Origin: Opisthocomus hoazin
Taxonomy: Eukaryota > Chordata > Aves > Opisthocomiformes > Opisthocomidae
Length of the DNA: 64,000 nucleotides
NCBI RefSeq assembly: GCF_030867145.1
Contig: NC_134441.1
Location: 8,602,992-8,666,991 of the forward strand
Direction: 5' to 3'
The first letter of the stretch is position 1; each line of letters starts with the position of its first letter. The notes below the pieces were generated by a model, which was not told where the DNA came from, did not search any database, and worked only from the letters and a program-made list of their open reading frames with translations. Below are positions 21,521-30,370 of this stretch, in pieces. Made by a program: the position numbers and the translations under genes.

Positions 21521-21880
21521 ACGCTGCGAAGTATCGTCTGATAGCAGTCGACACTCGGGGGCTTTATCTGCTCGGGAGTGATTGTGTCGCCAATACATTA
21601 AATAACTCCTATCTAATGTATGCCCAGGTTGCTGCGGAATTCATTTTATAATAAGAGCGCTGGGATGCACTTTATTAATCATTCTGTCTAACAACCTGCA
21701 CTCCGCAGTTTCGGTTTGATTTGATTCAATCCTGTCTTTCTGCAAAATATATGGCTGAGTGGGTCGGATAATGTATGGCTTAATTTAGAGTTGTATGGGT
21801 TTGAATTACCATTTTCATAATGTGCTGTGCATTAATGTGTTGCATCATTTATACAGAAAAATGTGCGAGGTTTCAAACCT
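21521..21880. promoter_or_regulatory. AT-rich candidate enhancer with Pbx-Hox site
   Basis: A 360-bp AT-rich island with stops in every frame. It contains TGATTAAT on the minus strand (21,674-21,681), immediately flanked by TCTGTCTAAC (21,683-21,692), whose reverse complement GTTAGACAGA also follows the element at 30,000-30,082. Other motifs are CTTTATCTGC (GATA), ACATTAAATAAC and CATTAATGTG. Function inferred. Confidence 0.45.
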
Positions 21881-22180
21881 CTCCGGGAGGCCAAAGTCAC
21901 CTAAAGGGAGCGTGGAGCGGCAAAAAAAAGGCCGTTTCGAACGCAGCCGGCGGGGTGCGGGTTGGGGTGGGCGGGCAGGGGCCGGGTGACGCGGGTGGGC
22001 GCTGGGCACGGGGACGCGGGCGCGGGGCTGCACCGGCCGCTCCTCTCCCCGTCGCACAGCACCAACTTCTCGGGCTCGCCCCGAGGTGCCGGGGACCTCC
22101 GGCGCTTGACTCGCCGGTGACCCCAGTGCCGGCGCTCGCCGCAGTCGCGCCCGCCGTCAGTCACCCCGCGCCGCGAGGAA
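21881..22180. other. GC-rich spacer, no gene seen
   Basis: GC-rich unique DNA, nothing recognised. Confidence 0.5.
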
Positions 22181-22330
22181 AAAGCTCTGATTATCCAAAT
22201 ACAGTCATTAAAGGGGAAATGTGTTTTTAGGACTGTCAGAGTGATTAATGAGGGTTAGCAATCCTTGCAAATGCACTTGTTTAGTCTAACTGGCAGCCTC
22301 TATTTTCCTATTGATTTATTGCGGCAGTTG
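22181..22330 (+). promoter_or_regulatory. candidate enhancer with Meis + Pbx-Hox composite (element A)
   Basis: CTGTCA at 22,233-22,238 is followed after 3 bp by TGATTAAT at 22,242-22,249. This repeats the left end of the 83-bp element family found at 26.4, 29.0 and 30.0 kb. The right half diverges: CCTTGCAAATGCAC (POU-like) replaces the ATTGCC box. The flanks GATTATCCAAATACAGTCATT and TATTGATTTATTG are also AT-rich. Confidence 0.5.
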
Positions 22331-23580
22331 CCGGGGCCACGGTGTGCGTGGAGAGGGCCGGGACGCGCCGGGAGCGAGCGCGGTTTGGACGGCGAGCGCA
22401 GGGCTGCGTGGTGCGCGGCGGCGGGGCCCGGCTGCGCGGTTCGGCGCGCTCCGCTGCGCCGGGCGCTCGGAGGCAGCCGAACAAAGGCGACGTTGTGCCT
22501 TGTGCCGGGGAAGGAAGGACTTGGCCGCACACGCCGCACAGCTCCGCCGCGCTGCGCGCCGGATAAATATCCCCGTTTGTAAAGCCGGAGCCCATCGACC
22601 GCAGGCGATCTGTCCACCTAATAAATACGTGAATGAGAGAGCAAGGCCGTGTTTTTGTTGCTGTTTTCCTTCCTCTCCTGCACGCGAGTCCCCGGTGTCT
22701 TTAGGTGACGCGGAGGTGTCTGCCCGCAGACGTACGAGGCGTTGCAGAGACCGGAGCGGAGCGCGAAGTCTTCGAGGGCTGGCGCGCGCCCGCCGGGAGG
22801 AGGTCAGGTCGGGATGCACGGGCGAGGGCCGGAGCAGCAGCCATGGCGGGCGGATGAGAAGCTTCTCCGCTGCACAAAGCGGCTTTGCTTTCGGCGTGAG
22901 CCCTGCTGGAAGCCCCGGAGAATACCGGCTCTGTTCGTCATCCCAGCTGGAGCGGTGCGGACGTCTCCCATCCCCGCGCTCAGCCCCCGGGTCGGGGCTC
23001 GGCGCTGGGGGACGCTTCCCGCTGCCCTGGGCTCTGCTTTGCCCCCAGCCGGTTTCAGCAGCGGGACAGACGACGGGAAGCCTTGGAGGAGGAGCGCGGA
23101 GAAAAGCAAAGACCTCGAGGTGCTCAGGGAGCCCCCCCAAGCCAGGAGACCATGGGCAGGCGCCCGGGGCTCTGTGGCGACCGGGAACGCCGTGCGTGAG
23201 AGAGGGCTTTCCTATGGCTTTGAAGCTGCTGGCCATAAACCGGTGTGTGGTGTGAACCCTCCCAGTGCCACCAGCATCGGCTCCCAGTGCGATGCGCCAA
23301 CATCTGCCCCACCGTACCAGGACACCCGCCTTTGGCTGGGCACCAGTTATCCCGTGGGAAGTGCCCAGCGTGCCCCACAGCCGTGCCTCCCCCCTTCTTC
23401 CGCAGCGTCTGATCCCGGGCGCTGGAGCCGGCCGACCCACGCGGCGCGGCGATCCGGTGCGGGGCCGCGGGCGGGCTGGAGAGCACCCCGGTCCCCGGGC
23501 TGAGCCCGGACCCGCGCTGGGCTGCAGCCGTTCCCGCGGAGCGCAGCCCCGCTCGCGCAGATTTCCACCGGTGCGCGTGT
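22331..23580. other. GC-rich spacer, no gene seen
   Basis: About 1.25 kb of GC-rich DNA. Open frames exceed 400 codons on the minus strand, but the translation is Arg/Pro/Ala-rich with no domain, so I do not call a gene. Confidence 0.55.
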
Positions 23581-23690
23581 AAGCGATACCGTTCATTACC
23601 ATGATGCGTGGTTAATAGTTGTCTCTCTGTTTGTTATCGTGATGAATAACTGACGAGTCGTGATTCTGTACACACAAACGTTGCAGCTGA
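23581..23690. promoter_or_regulatory. AT-richer candidate element
   Basis: Holds CCATGATGCGTGGTTAATAG, TTGTTATCGTGATGAATAAC and CTGACGAGTC, with stops in all frames. Weak evidence. Confidence 0.3.
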
Positions 23691-25525
23691 ACGCTCGCTG
23701 GAGAACGCCGGGAGACGCGCGGCTGACAGCGCGGTTTGCAGAGCCTGTCCCTGCAGCTCGGCTCGCGATAGCAAACACATTTCCGCAGACCGTGGTCTGC
23801 TCTGACACGGTGTTTATGGAAACCTCTGCCGTGACTTCATCCCACCCTGCAGCGCGGTGCACGAGGCGGGACGGGGGATGTGGCCTCTGCGAGGATGGAC
23901 CCACGCGGGAGGAGACGGTGGGACAACGCCGATGACGACGCGCCGGCGGAGCTGACCCCGCCGGGCTGAGCAGAGCTGGGTGGCACGCTGGACGCCGTGC
24001 AGGGCACAACGAGACCTCCACCAACGCCTCGTGGACCCAAACTCCATGGATCGTCACTCCCGGCACGGAGAGCCAGAGCCCCCCCGGCCCGGCAAAACCT
24101 GGAGGCAGCCAAAGGCCATGCAGCGTCCCGGGCACCGGTGGCTCTGGGGGGCTTCATAACCCGCTGTGAACCCAGCCTGCAGACCCCCCGCCCGAGCAGA
24201 GAGCTGAAATGGCCTTTTTTTGTCCTGGATGGTGCCTCACTGCTCTCCACACTCCTCTCCCCAAGGATGGGGCTGCCCATTGCCCCCTCGGCGGCGGAGC
24301 CGGGGGCCCCGCTCCGCTGGGCAGAGCTCCTCTGGAAGCGGCGAATTGTTTCTGCTGGAGCGGCGGGTGCCGTCGCGGGGTTTCGTTCCGGTTCCCGGCA
24401 CGGGCTGGGTGACGTCTGCGGGGCTGGAGCGGGACGGTGGCCAGGTCCTCCCTCCGAGGTGGGAAGAGCCCTGTTCTGTGGAAAATGGCTCCGACACGAA
24501 GCAAAGCACGAGCCGGGGAGCCGCTGGTTTGTCGCAGCCACGGAGCAGCCTGGGGTTTGCAGGAAAATTATTGCTCAGCCTGCCCCGCAGAGCAGCCCCT
24601 TGCGTGGCAGGGCTGGGCAGGGGGATTTGCCGCCCCGGCTGCCGGGAAGGGGAGCCGAAAAGCCCTGCGCTCCGCCTGGGGGTTCTGCCCGTCTCTGGGT
24701 GAATCTCGTGTGAGGAGCAACTGCTCGGGACGGGCGCGCAGCTCACCCGCTCCTCCGGCTGCGCAGACGGCATGCTCGGCGCCGAGTGCTGCGTTGATAA
24801 TTCCCAAGCGTTGGTAACTGGTGTACGCCGGCACAGCACCGGCGGGGGTCCTGTGGCACGCGGTCCCCATGCCCATGGCCATGGCCCGCTGCTGGCTGGT
24901 GAACCTGCCCGGCTGCTCCGGCGGCGAAAAGCTGGGAGAAGCCGTGGGGCCGGGCTCGGTGGGGCTTCTCCCCACGGAGCACCATGGGGGGAGCGGCAGC
25001 CGCATCGCTTGCTGGTGCAGTGCAGTGCGAGGCAGAGCCCGCAGCCCTCCCCGCCGCTCTCACAGCGCTGGGGTCTATCCCGTCATTTTTGGGGTCTGGC
25101 TCACGCTGCTCGAGTGCTGGGGGTTGTGTACAGCACCCGGGATGCTCGTGGAGGGGTTTGGGAGGCCAGAGCAGAGCCGGCGCGGGGCTGGCAGTGCCGG
25201 GGGCTTTGCAGGGATGCTCCGTGTGGGCTGGGGCACGGGGAGGGCTCAGCACCGAGCTGCGGCACTGCCAGAGGAGCCCCCCAGCTCCCGGCCTTTGGTT
25301 GCTCCAGGTTGCACCCCGCATCGCACGCTGACCCCCGTCCCTTGCCCCCCAGCACGGCGCAGCGATGGGCTTTGGGGAGAGGAGCCAGTTTTCCCCACGG
25401 TGGGAGCGCGGGGCGGAGCGGGGTACCAGGGATGCTGCCGGCATCCTGCATCCCACCGCCGCCCCGGGGAGCCCCTGCGCGTCCCTCTCCCCTGCGCCCT
25501 TGCCTCCCCCGCCGCGAACGGCCCT
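23691..25525. other. GC-rich spacer, no gene seen
   Basis: 1.8 kb of GC-rich DNA with compositional open frames on both strands and no repeat or domain I recognise. Confidence 0.5.
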
Positions 25526-26065
25526 TTTATCTCCTGGGTGGGTACAAATGGAGCTGTCAGATGCGATCAGCCCCGCGATATGACAGGTTGCGGGAGCCGG
25601 GGCCCCTCGAACAGAGCAGCCTTGTCTGTCAGAGCCGCCTGACACTCCCCATAATGGCCAGATGGATGAGACTCTGAAAGTAGGGCCCGGCGCGTTTTCA
25701 ACTCTATTTTGGGTGAAAACACTTCTTGAAAGATCTTGAAAGGAGCTGGCAGTTTAGTAGTTCAAATGATTAATGAGCCCTGGCTCTGCCGGGTGGATTT
25801 CTCGCGCCGTGCCAGCAGCCGGGCTGCTCCAGCGGGCCAAGACACGCCGCTCTCCCCCGGCTCCCCCCGAGCCCCCCTGGCTTTCCCGGAAATGACACCA
25901 GCGCGACAGGCCCCGCATATGGAAAAAGTTAAATATAAATGACTGCTGAAAGAGGCCTCGCTGAGCGGAGTTAGTTAAAGATGTTTATGGATTCAGAAAC
26001 ACGGGCCTGCATATGTATTTAGGGATGACAAATGTGATTCAATAAGTCAGGAATTTCTCCGTGGG
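25526..26065. promoter_or_regulatory. candidate enhancer block with Meis cluster and Pbx-Hox site
   Basis: CTGTCA occurs at 25,554-25,559 and about 25,628, and TGACAG or TGACAC at about 25,579 and 25,640. TGATTAATGA follows at 25,767-25,776. A second AT-rich part (25,905-26,060) has GCATATGG and GCATATGT E-boxes, AAATATAAATGAC and TGACAAATGTGATTC. I read it as regulatory because the sites are dense and match the neighbouring element family. Confidence 0.45.
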
Positions 26066-26421
26066 CTGAGGCGGGACCCGCGCGGCGCGGGCGCTGCTCT
26101 GGGCTCTCGGGCTCAGCCACGCCAGCGCCATAAATCCTGCAGACAGGCTCCTTTTTCCTTCCCGGGCAGCTCGGCGTTTATTTTCCTTTTTTTCCCAGAT
26201 CGGACCAAGTCGCTGCGTCTCCTGCTCTTGGGACGCGAGAGCAGCGCGCCGTGCCCGAGCCCTCCGCCTGCGTCCCCCGGGGCGGCTTCGGGGGGCTCGG
26301 GAAGACCGGACGGAGGGGACTGCACCGTCCATGCCGCCACCGGTGCCAGGCACGTCCCTGTCCCCAGGCTCTGCCGTCCCCCCGGAGAGCCGCGCTCGGC
26401 AGAGCAGCCGGACCCTTCAGG
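26066..26421. other. GC-rich spacer, no gene seen
   Basis: GC-rich unique DNA, nothing recognised. Confidence 0.5.
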
Positions 26422-26422
26422 G

Positions 26423-26506
26423 CTGTCAGCGGATGATTAATGACCAACAACCCCGAAACTGCCCCCGTTGCCAGTTTCGGGGTTGTCTGACCCAGTGCTT
26501 AACGAG
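26423..26506 (+). repeat. 83-bp Meis/Pbx-Hox element, copy B
   Basis: Begins with CTGTCA (26,423-26,428), then after 5 bp TGATTAATGA (26,434-26,443). CCAACA, CGAAA and a TGCC..TTGCCA box follow, and the copy ends TTAACGAG (26,506). By hand, 39 of the first 51 positions match copy D. Copy B alone contains a perfect 15-bp inverted repeat (26,447-26,461 with 26,472-26,486, 10-nt loop). It is not a mobile element I know; I infer a duplicated enhancer. Confidence 0.7.
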
Positions 26507-26850
26507 TTCAGCCATGCTGCTGCGAGCTGCCGCACGCGGGCAGCTGGGCGGTGGCGTGGAGCCCTGCGCTCCGCGCTGCTGGGGTGCACGACGGCGGGGA
26601 CCCCGACAAACTCATGCAGGGAACCCCTGCACCGAACTCCAGCTGCCGTGGTGTGGGCCGGGCAGGGACGCCGGGTCCCAGAGAGGGGTGCTGGCTTTGG
26701 GGTGACAAACCCCAGTGAGCCCACAGAAATGGGAGCGCCGGAGCCAGCCCCTCGGCTCCCCCCATCCCTCCTCCTCCTCCGTGGGGCTCGCAGGGAAGCG
26801 CCTGTCGGGGGGTCAGCGCCCGGCCGGGCTTCTGACCAACAGCCACATTC
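26507..26850. other. GC-rich spacer, no gene seen
   Basis: GC-rich unique DNA, nothing recognised. Confidence 0.5.
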
Positions 26851-27130
26851 CTTTGTCCTGATTTTATTCGTTAGCAGCGTTTGGCCTGGACACAGAGACA
26901 GCTAATGAGGGCCTGAGTTTATTGCAGTTTGATTTTTCTGTTAAAACAATACAATAAAATAAATGCACTTGGAAATCTGGTATGTGTTTGTACATAGTAG
27001 ATTTATGGCTCTGGAGGCTTCCAGAGAGACGCAGCCTTTCATTCCCTTCCTTATTGGAACAGATCATATTGCAGAGTTTAAAGGGCTCTGGAGCTGTGAT
27101 TTATTTGAAGGGAGAAACTAGGGAAATCCA
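26851..27130. promoter_or_regulatory. AT-rich candidate conserved element sharing the 3' end of the element family
   Basis: Contains GACAGCTAATGAGG at 26,897-26,910, identical to 30,070-30,083 at the end of copy D. After it come AT-rich runs (TTGATTTTTCTG, AAAACAATACAATAAAATAA, GATCATATTGC and TTTAAAGGGC). Stops in all frames. Confidence 0.45.
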
Positions 27131-28365
27131 ACTATCTGTTCCCTGGCTCAGAGCGTGCAGCAGCTCCCTGGCCAAGGGGACGGATCTGCACCTCCTCCTC
27201 GGAATTTTTTCTTTTTTTCCTCCGGTCGCTTACATTATCCCGCTCTAAATATATCACCGAGACAGGGCTGACTCCTGACCTGGGCTTCAGCACCTCGCCG
27301 AGGCTTCCCCAGCCCTTCCTGGAATCCCACAAATAAATCACCCTCCTGGAGCCCTTTCTGAGCTCCTCTGCGCCGCTCACGGGACGGAACCCATGCGGGG
27401 CCAGCCGCTGCCTTGGTCCAGGGCAGAGATCTTGGTTTCATCTCGGGATCGGGTGATAAATCCTTGCCACCGGTCCCTGCTTCCTTTCGAGGGAGCTCTT
27501 TCCCCCCCCCTTGCTGCTCTCCCGGCGTTTGCACGGCCCCCGGGCAGGTGAGAGCCCAGCAGCTCGGATCCAGGTCAGGATTTGTGCCTGGAAGCCTTTT
27601 TCGTGCATTTCCTAACCCTCCTGCACAGCCTTGCTCCTGCGGCGCGGCCGGACCCGCTGATGCGGCGATGGTGCTGCGGCTCCTGCACCCGCACAGAGCT
27701 GGGCTCTGGGTCGGGGCTGCTGAGGCCGCTTCCCTCCTGCCCTCGCGGAGGAAAACCACGTTCTGCCCTCTCTGAGGTTCCCCCCCCCAGGGACGAAGCA
27801 CCTCGATGGCTGTCGTGGGGACAACCGGAGCATCACCGTGATGGCTCGACGCTCGGTGCTGCCGTGGTGCACCCCAGCGCCGTCCCAGTCATCCCAGTGG
27901 TTCCCATCAGCAGGAACAAGGTGAGATTGTTCTCCCCAGCCCCAAACCGGGCTTTTTCTAAAGCATTTGGCGTTTGCAGGCAGGAACTCTCTGGGGTTTG
28001 GTGCAAACCCCCTCCTGCTTCTCCCTGGTGCCGGGTACCTCTGGGACATTCAGGAACCACCAGTGTGGGTCCCACCGCAGCACCCATCGCTCCCCGTGCC
28101 GTGCGGGCAGCCCCACGGGAGGAGGTTTCCATTCTCCTTTGCCGTGACCGTCGTGGCTGCGAGGCAGACGACGAACGGGAAGGAGTGACCGAGGTCTGCA
28201 GCCCGGGGGGGCACGGGCTCTGGCAGCCGCTCTCCTCCTCCCAGCCCTGCTCCGTCGCAGCTTCCCCAGCCGCTGTTTTTCGCGGGGTGTTTTCTCCCCC
28301 TGCGCACAGACGGGCTCTGTTTGCCATTAGCTTCCCCTCCTCTGCCCTAGGAGCTGATCCGAGTG
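27131..28365. other. GC-rich spacer, no gene seen
   Basis: GC-rich DNA with a small AT-rich patch at 27,230-27,260 (CTCTAAATATATCACC). No gene recognised. Confidence 0.5.
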
Positions 28366-28500
28366 CTAATTCTCACGCATGTTTTGGGTAAATCTACTTT
28401 CTTTCCCAGGATGAATTGTGGTTTCCAAGCGCCATTAATCATTTCCCTTTAGAAAACAGCGTCGGGGGGCTGGAAACATTGCTCCTTTATTTACTGGGAG
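28366..28500 (-). promoter_or_regulatory. candidate element with minus-strand Pbx-Hox site
   Basis: CCATTAATCA at 28,432-28,441 is TGATTAATGG on the minus strand. It lies within an AT-richer stretch (GGGTAAATCTACTTTC, CATTTCCCTTTAG, TTTATTTACTGG). No CTGTCA lies beside it. Confidence 0.4.
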
Positions 28501-29007
28501 GATGACCTGGCACGCTGGCGCCCGGCCACGGGGCTGGCGTCTGCGGGACGACGCGGAGCGAAGCCTTGGGGCGAGCTCCCCTCCGCTGCGCCGGGACGGC
28601 AGCGTTGGCTCCCACCGGGACCGTTCCCCCCGAGGACAACCCCCCCGGCCCCGAGGTTAGGGGTGAGCAAGAGCCCGCGGAGCAAGAGGGTGGAGGATGG
28701 AGAGGAAAACACAGCCAAATCGCCGCGTGTTTTAACCTTTTCCCGAGAGCCTCTCCCCGGAGGGGTCGTTCCCCAGGGAGCTGGTTTGCACCGTGGGACG
28801 TGGCGTGGCGACGGCAGAAGCGCCAGCCCTGTTCTCCGCCTGCCCCGCGCCCCTCGGAATGCCCGGGACGTGAAGGCAGGACCCTCCGCTCATCGCCCGC
28901 CGGCGGGGCTCGCCTGGGCCGGAGGAAGCTTCTCCCACCCCGATCGCAGCGAGGGTAAAGAGGTGCAGCGAGCACATGTGGACGGTTTCCTCCTTCCCAG
29001 CCCAGGA
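28501..29007. other. GC-rich spacer, no gene seen
   Basis: GC-rich unique DNA, nothing recognised. Confidence 0.5.
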
Positions 29008-29090
29008 CTGTCAGAGGATGATTAATGGCCAGCGCCGCAGAACTGCCTTGATTGCCAAGTGCTGTATTGTTAGCACTGACATGTAACGAG
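29008..29090 (+). repeat. 83-bp Meis/Pbx-Hox element, copy C
   Basis: CTGTCA (29,008-29,013), 5-bp gap, TGATTAATGG (29,019-29,028), CCA, then CTGCCTTGATTGCCA, ATTGTT, TGACA and TAACGAG at the end (29,090). My hand alignment gives about 57 of 83 matches to copy D, with one small compensated gap. An AT-richer tail (CATACTTTAACACAATTC, GACTTAATTTGTTAAG) follows to about 29,165. Confidence 0.72.
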
Positions 29091-29695
29091 CCCGGACATA
29101 CTTTAACACAATTCTGCTCCGTAATCTGCAAATAACGTTCGATAGACTTAATTTGTTAAGTATTTCCCCCCGCGCGGTCCCTCTCCCCACCTTCTCTCCC
29201 TTTCAAAGCCACGTCAGAGAGGCCAGGGGCCCGGCCGAGCGCCCTGCAGCCCCCAGCCCCACCGCAGCCCCCCTGGGCTCGGCTGCTCCTTCAGGTTTCG
29301 GCTAGGGAGCAGCTTTCTCTCTTCTCCCCAGGCAAACAAAATAATCGACTTTTTCTACACTTTCAACCCTGTGCAGATTCTGTCCCCTGCTGCCGTGCGT
29401 CGGTAGGAGCTGCAATAGTCACTGGCAATTTTGGGGTTCCGCCAGATGACTTTGGGGCTCCCCAGGCCAATAAACACGTCACCAGGCCAGCCGGCACCCG
29501 GGTGAGGGGCCCCTGGCACCCGGGTGGGAGCCCCGGCGGAGCCGTGGTGGGCTACAGCAGCGCCGAGGGCTCGCGGGCGCCGTTCCTCCTCCAGGCACCT
29601 TACAGAGCTCACCATGAGCGGCTGTTCAGCATCCCAGGCAGCAGAGCACTCGGTTTGCCCCGTAGGGCATGCCGGAGGGTGCTGGGAGCACTGAT
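29091..29695. other. AT-rich tail then GC-rich spacer
   Basis: To about 29,165 the sequence is AT-rich and probably belongs with copy C. After that it is GC-rich and no gene is recognised. Confidence 0.45.
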
Positions 29696-29875
29696 GGGTG
29701 GGATGGGGATGGGATGGGGATGGGATGGGGATGGGACAGGAATGGGATGGGGATGGGATGGGGATGGGGATGGGATGGGGATGGGATGGGGATGGGGATG
29801 GGGATGGGATGGGGATGGAGTGGCTGGAGATGGGGATGGCAGCGGGGATGGAGACGGGAATGGGGATGGGGCAGG
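29696..29875. repeat. GGGATG minisatellite
   Basis: About 180 bp of alternating GGGATG and GGGATGG units (5-6 bp period) with few interruptions. Frames of Gly/Met/Trp/Asp stay open in both directions and are not genes. The strand-biased G-runs can form G-quadruplexes. It lies between copies C and D of the element family. Confidence 0.95.
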
Positions 29876-29999
29876 ACTGGTGAGCGGGAGCTTCCCACCC
29901 CAGGAGCTTTCCGCCCCACCACTCTGGCCGCGCACGGACGTAACCTTAAACGCCAAAGCAGGAGCCGTGGGGACAGAGTTTTTCCACCCCTATTCACAA

Positions 30000-30082
30000 C
30001 TGTCAGGCGGTGATTAATGGCCAACAGGCTCGAAATTGCCTTTATTGCCAGCCCGGCATTGTTGCTTGTGACAGCTAATGAG
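30000..30082 (+). repeat. 83-bp Meis/Pbx-Hox element, copy D
   Basis: CTGTCA (30,000-30,005), 5-bp gap, TGATTAATGG (30,011-30,020), CCAACA, CGAAA, TTGCCTTTATTGCCA, ATTGTT, then TGACAG (30,069-30,074) and CTAATGAG. The ends therefore carry Meis-type sites in inverted orientation. It is followed by GTTAGACAGA, which also flanks the 21,674 site. I infer a duplicated regulatory element, the least degraded of the three. Confidence 0.74.
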
Positions 30083-30370
30083 GTTAGACAGACTGTTAGG
30101 CAGCGCTGTACGCCGGTCCCGGCGGAGCAGCCCTGGGGGGCTCGGTGCCCCGGGCGGGGGGACCCTCCCCACTCCCCAGCAGGGACCAAGCCCGGGCCCG
30201 TCCCGGGGGTCCAGGAGGGGCAGCGGGCAGGCCGGGACCATGGTGCTGACGAGAGCCCTCGGAGACCTTCCAACCTGTCTCAATCAATGTCACAGCAAGA
30301 CCCACGAGATGTTTTCATACGGGCTCCGCTGCCGCGGGGCAGGGAGGAACGGGGCAGGGAGCAAAAAGTT
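30083..30370. other. GC-rich spacer, no gene seen
   Basis: GC-rich unique DNA with no recognised gene. The first bases may belong to copy D. Confidence 0.5.

Noticed and set aside
22316-23602. 428-codon minus-strand frame
   Set aside because: Long for chance, but the region has few AT-rich codons, the translation shows no domain, and other frames over the same DNA are also open for 200-300 codons.
29618-29960. Open frames of 60-170 codons in all directions over the GGGATG tract
   Set aside because: Same reason: simple-sequence DNA without stops, no protein family, no splice context.
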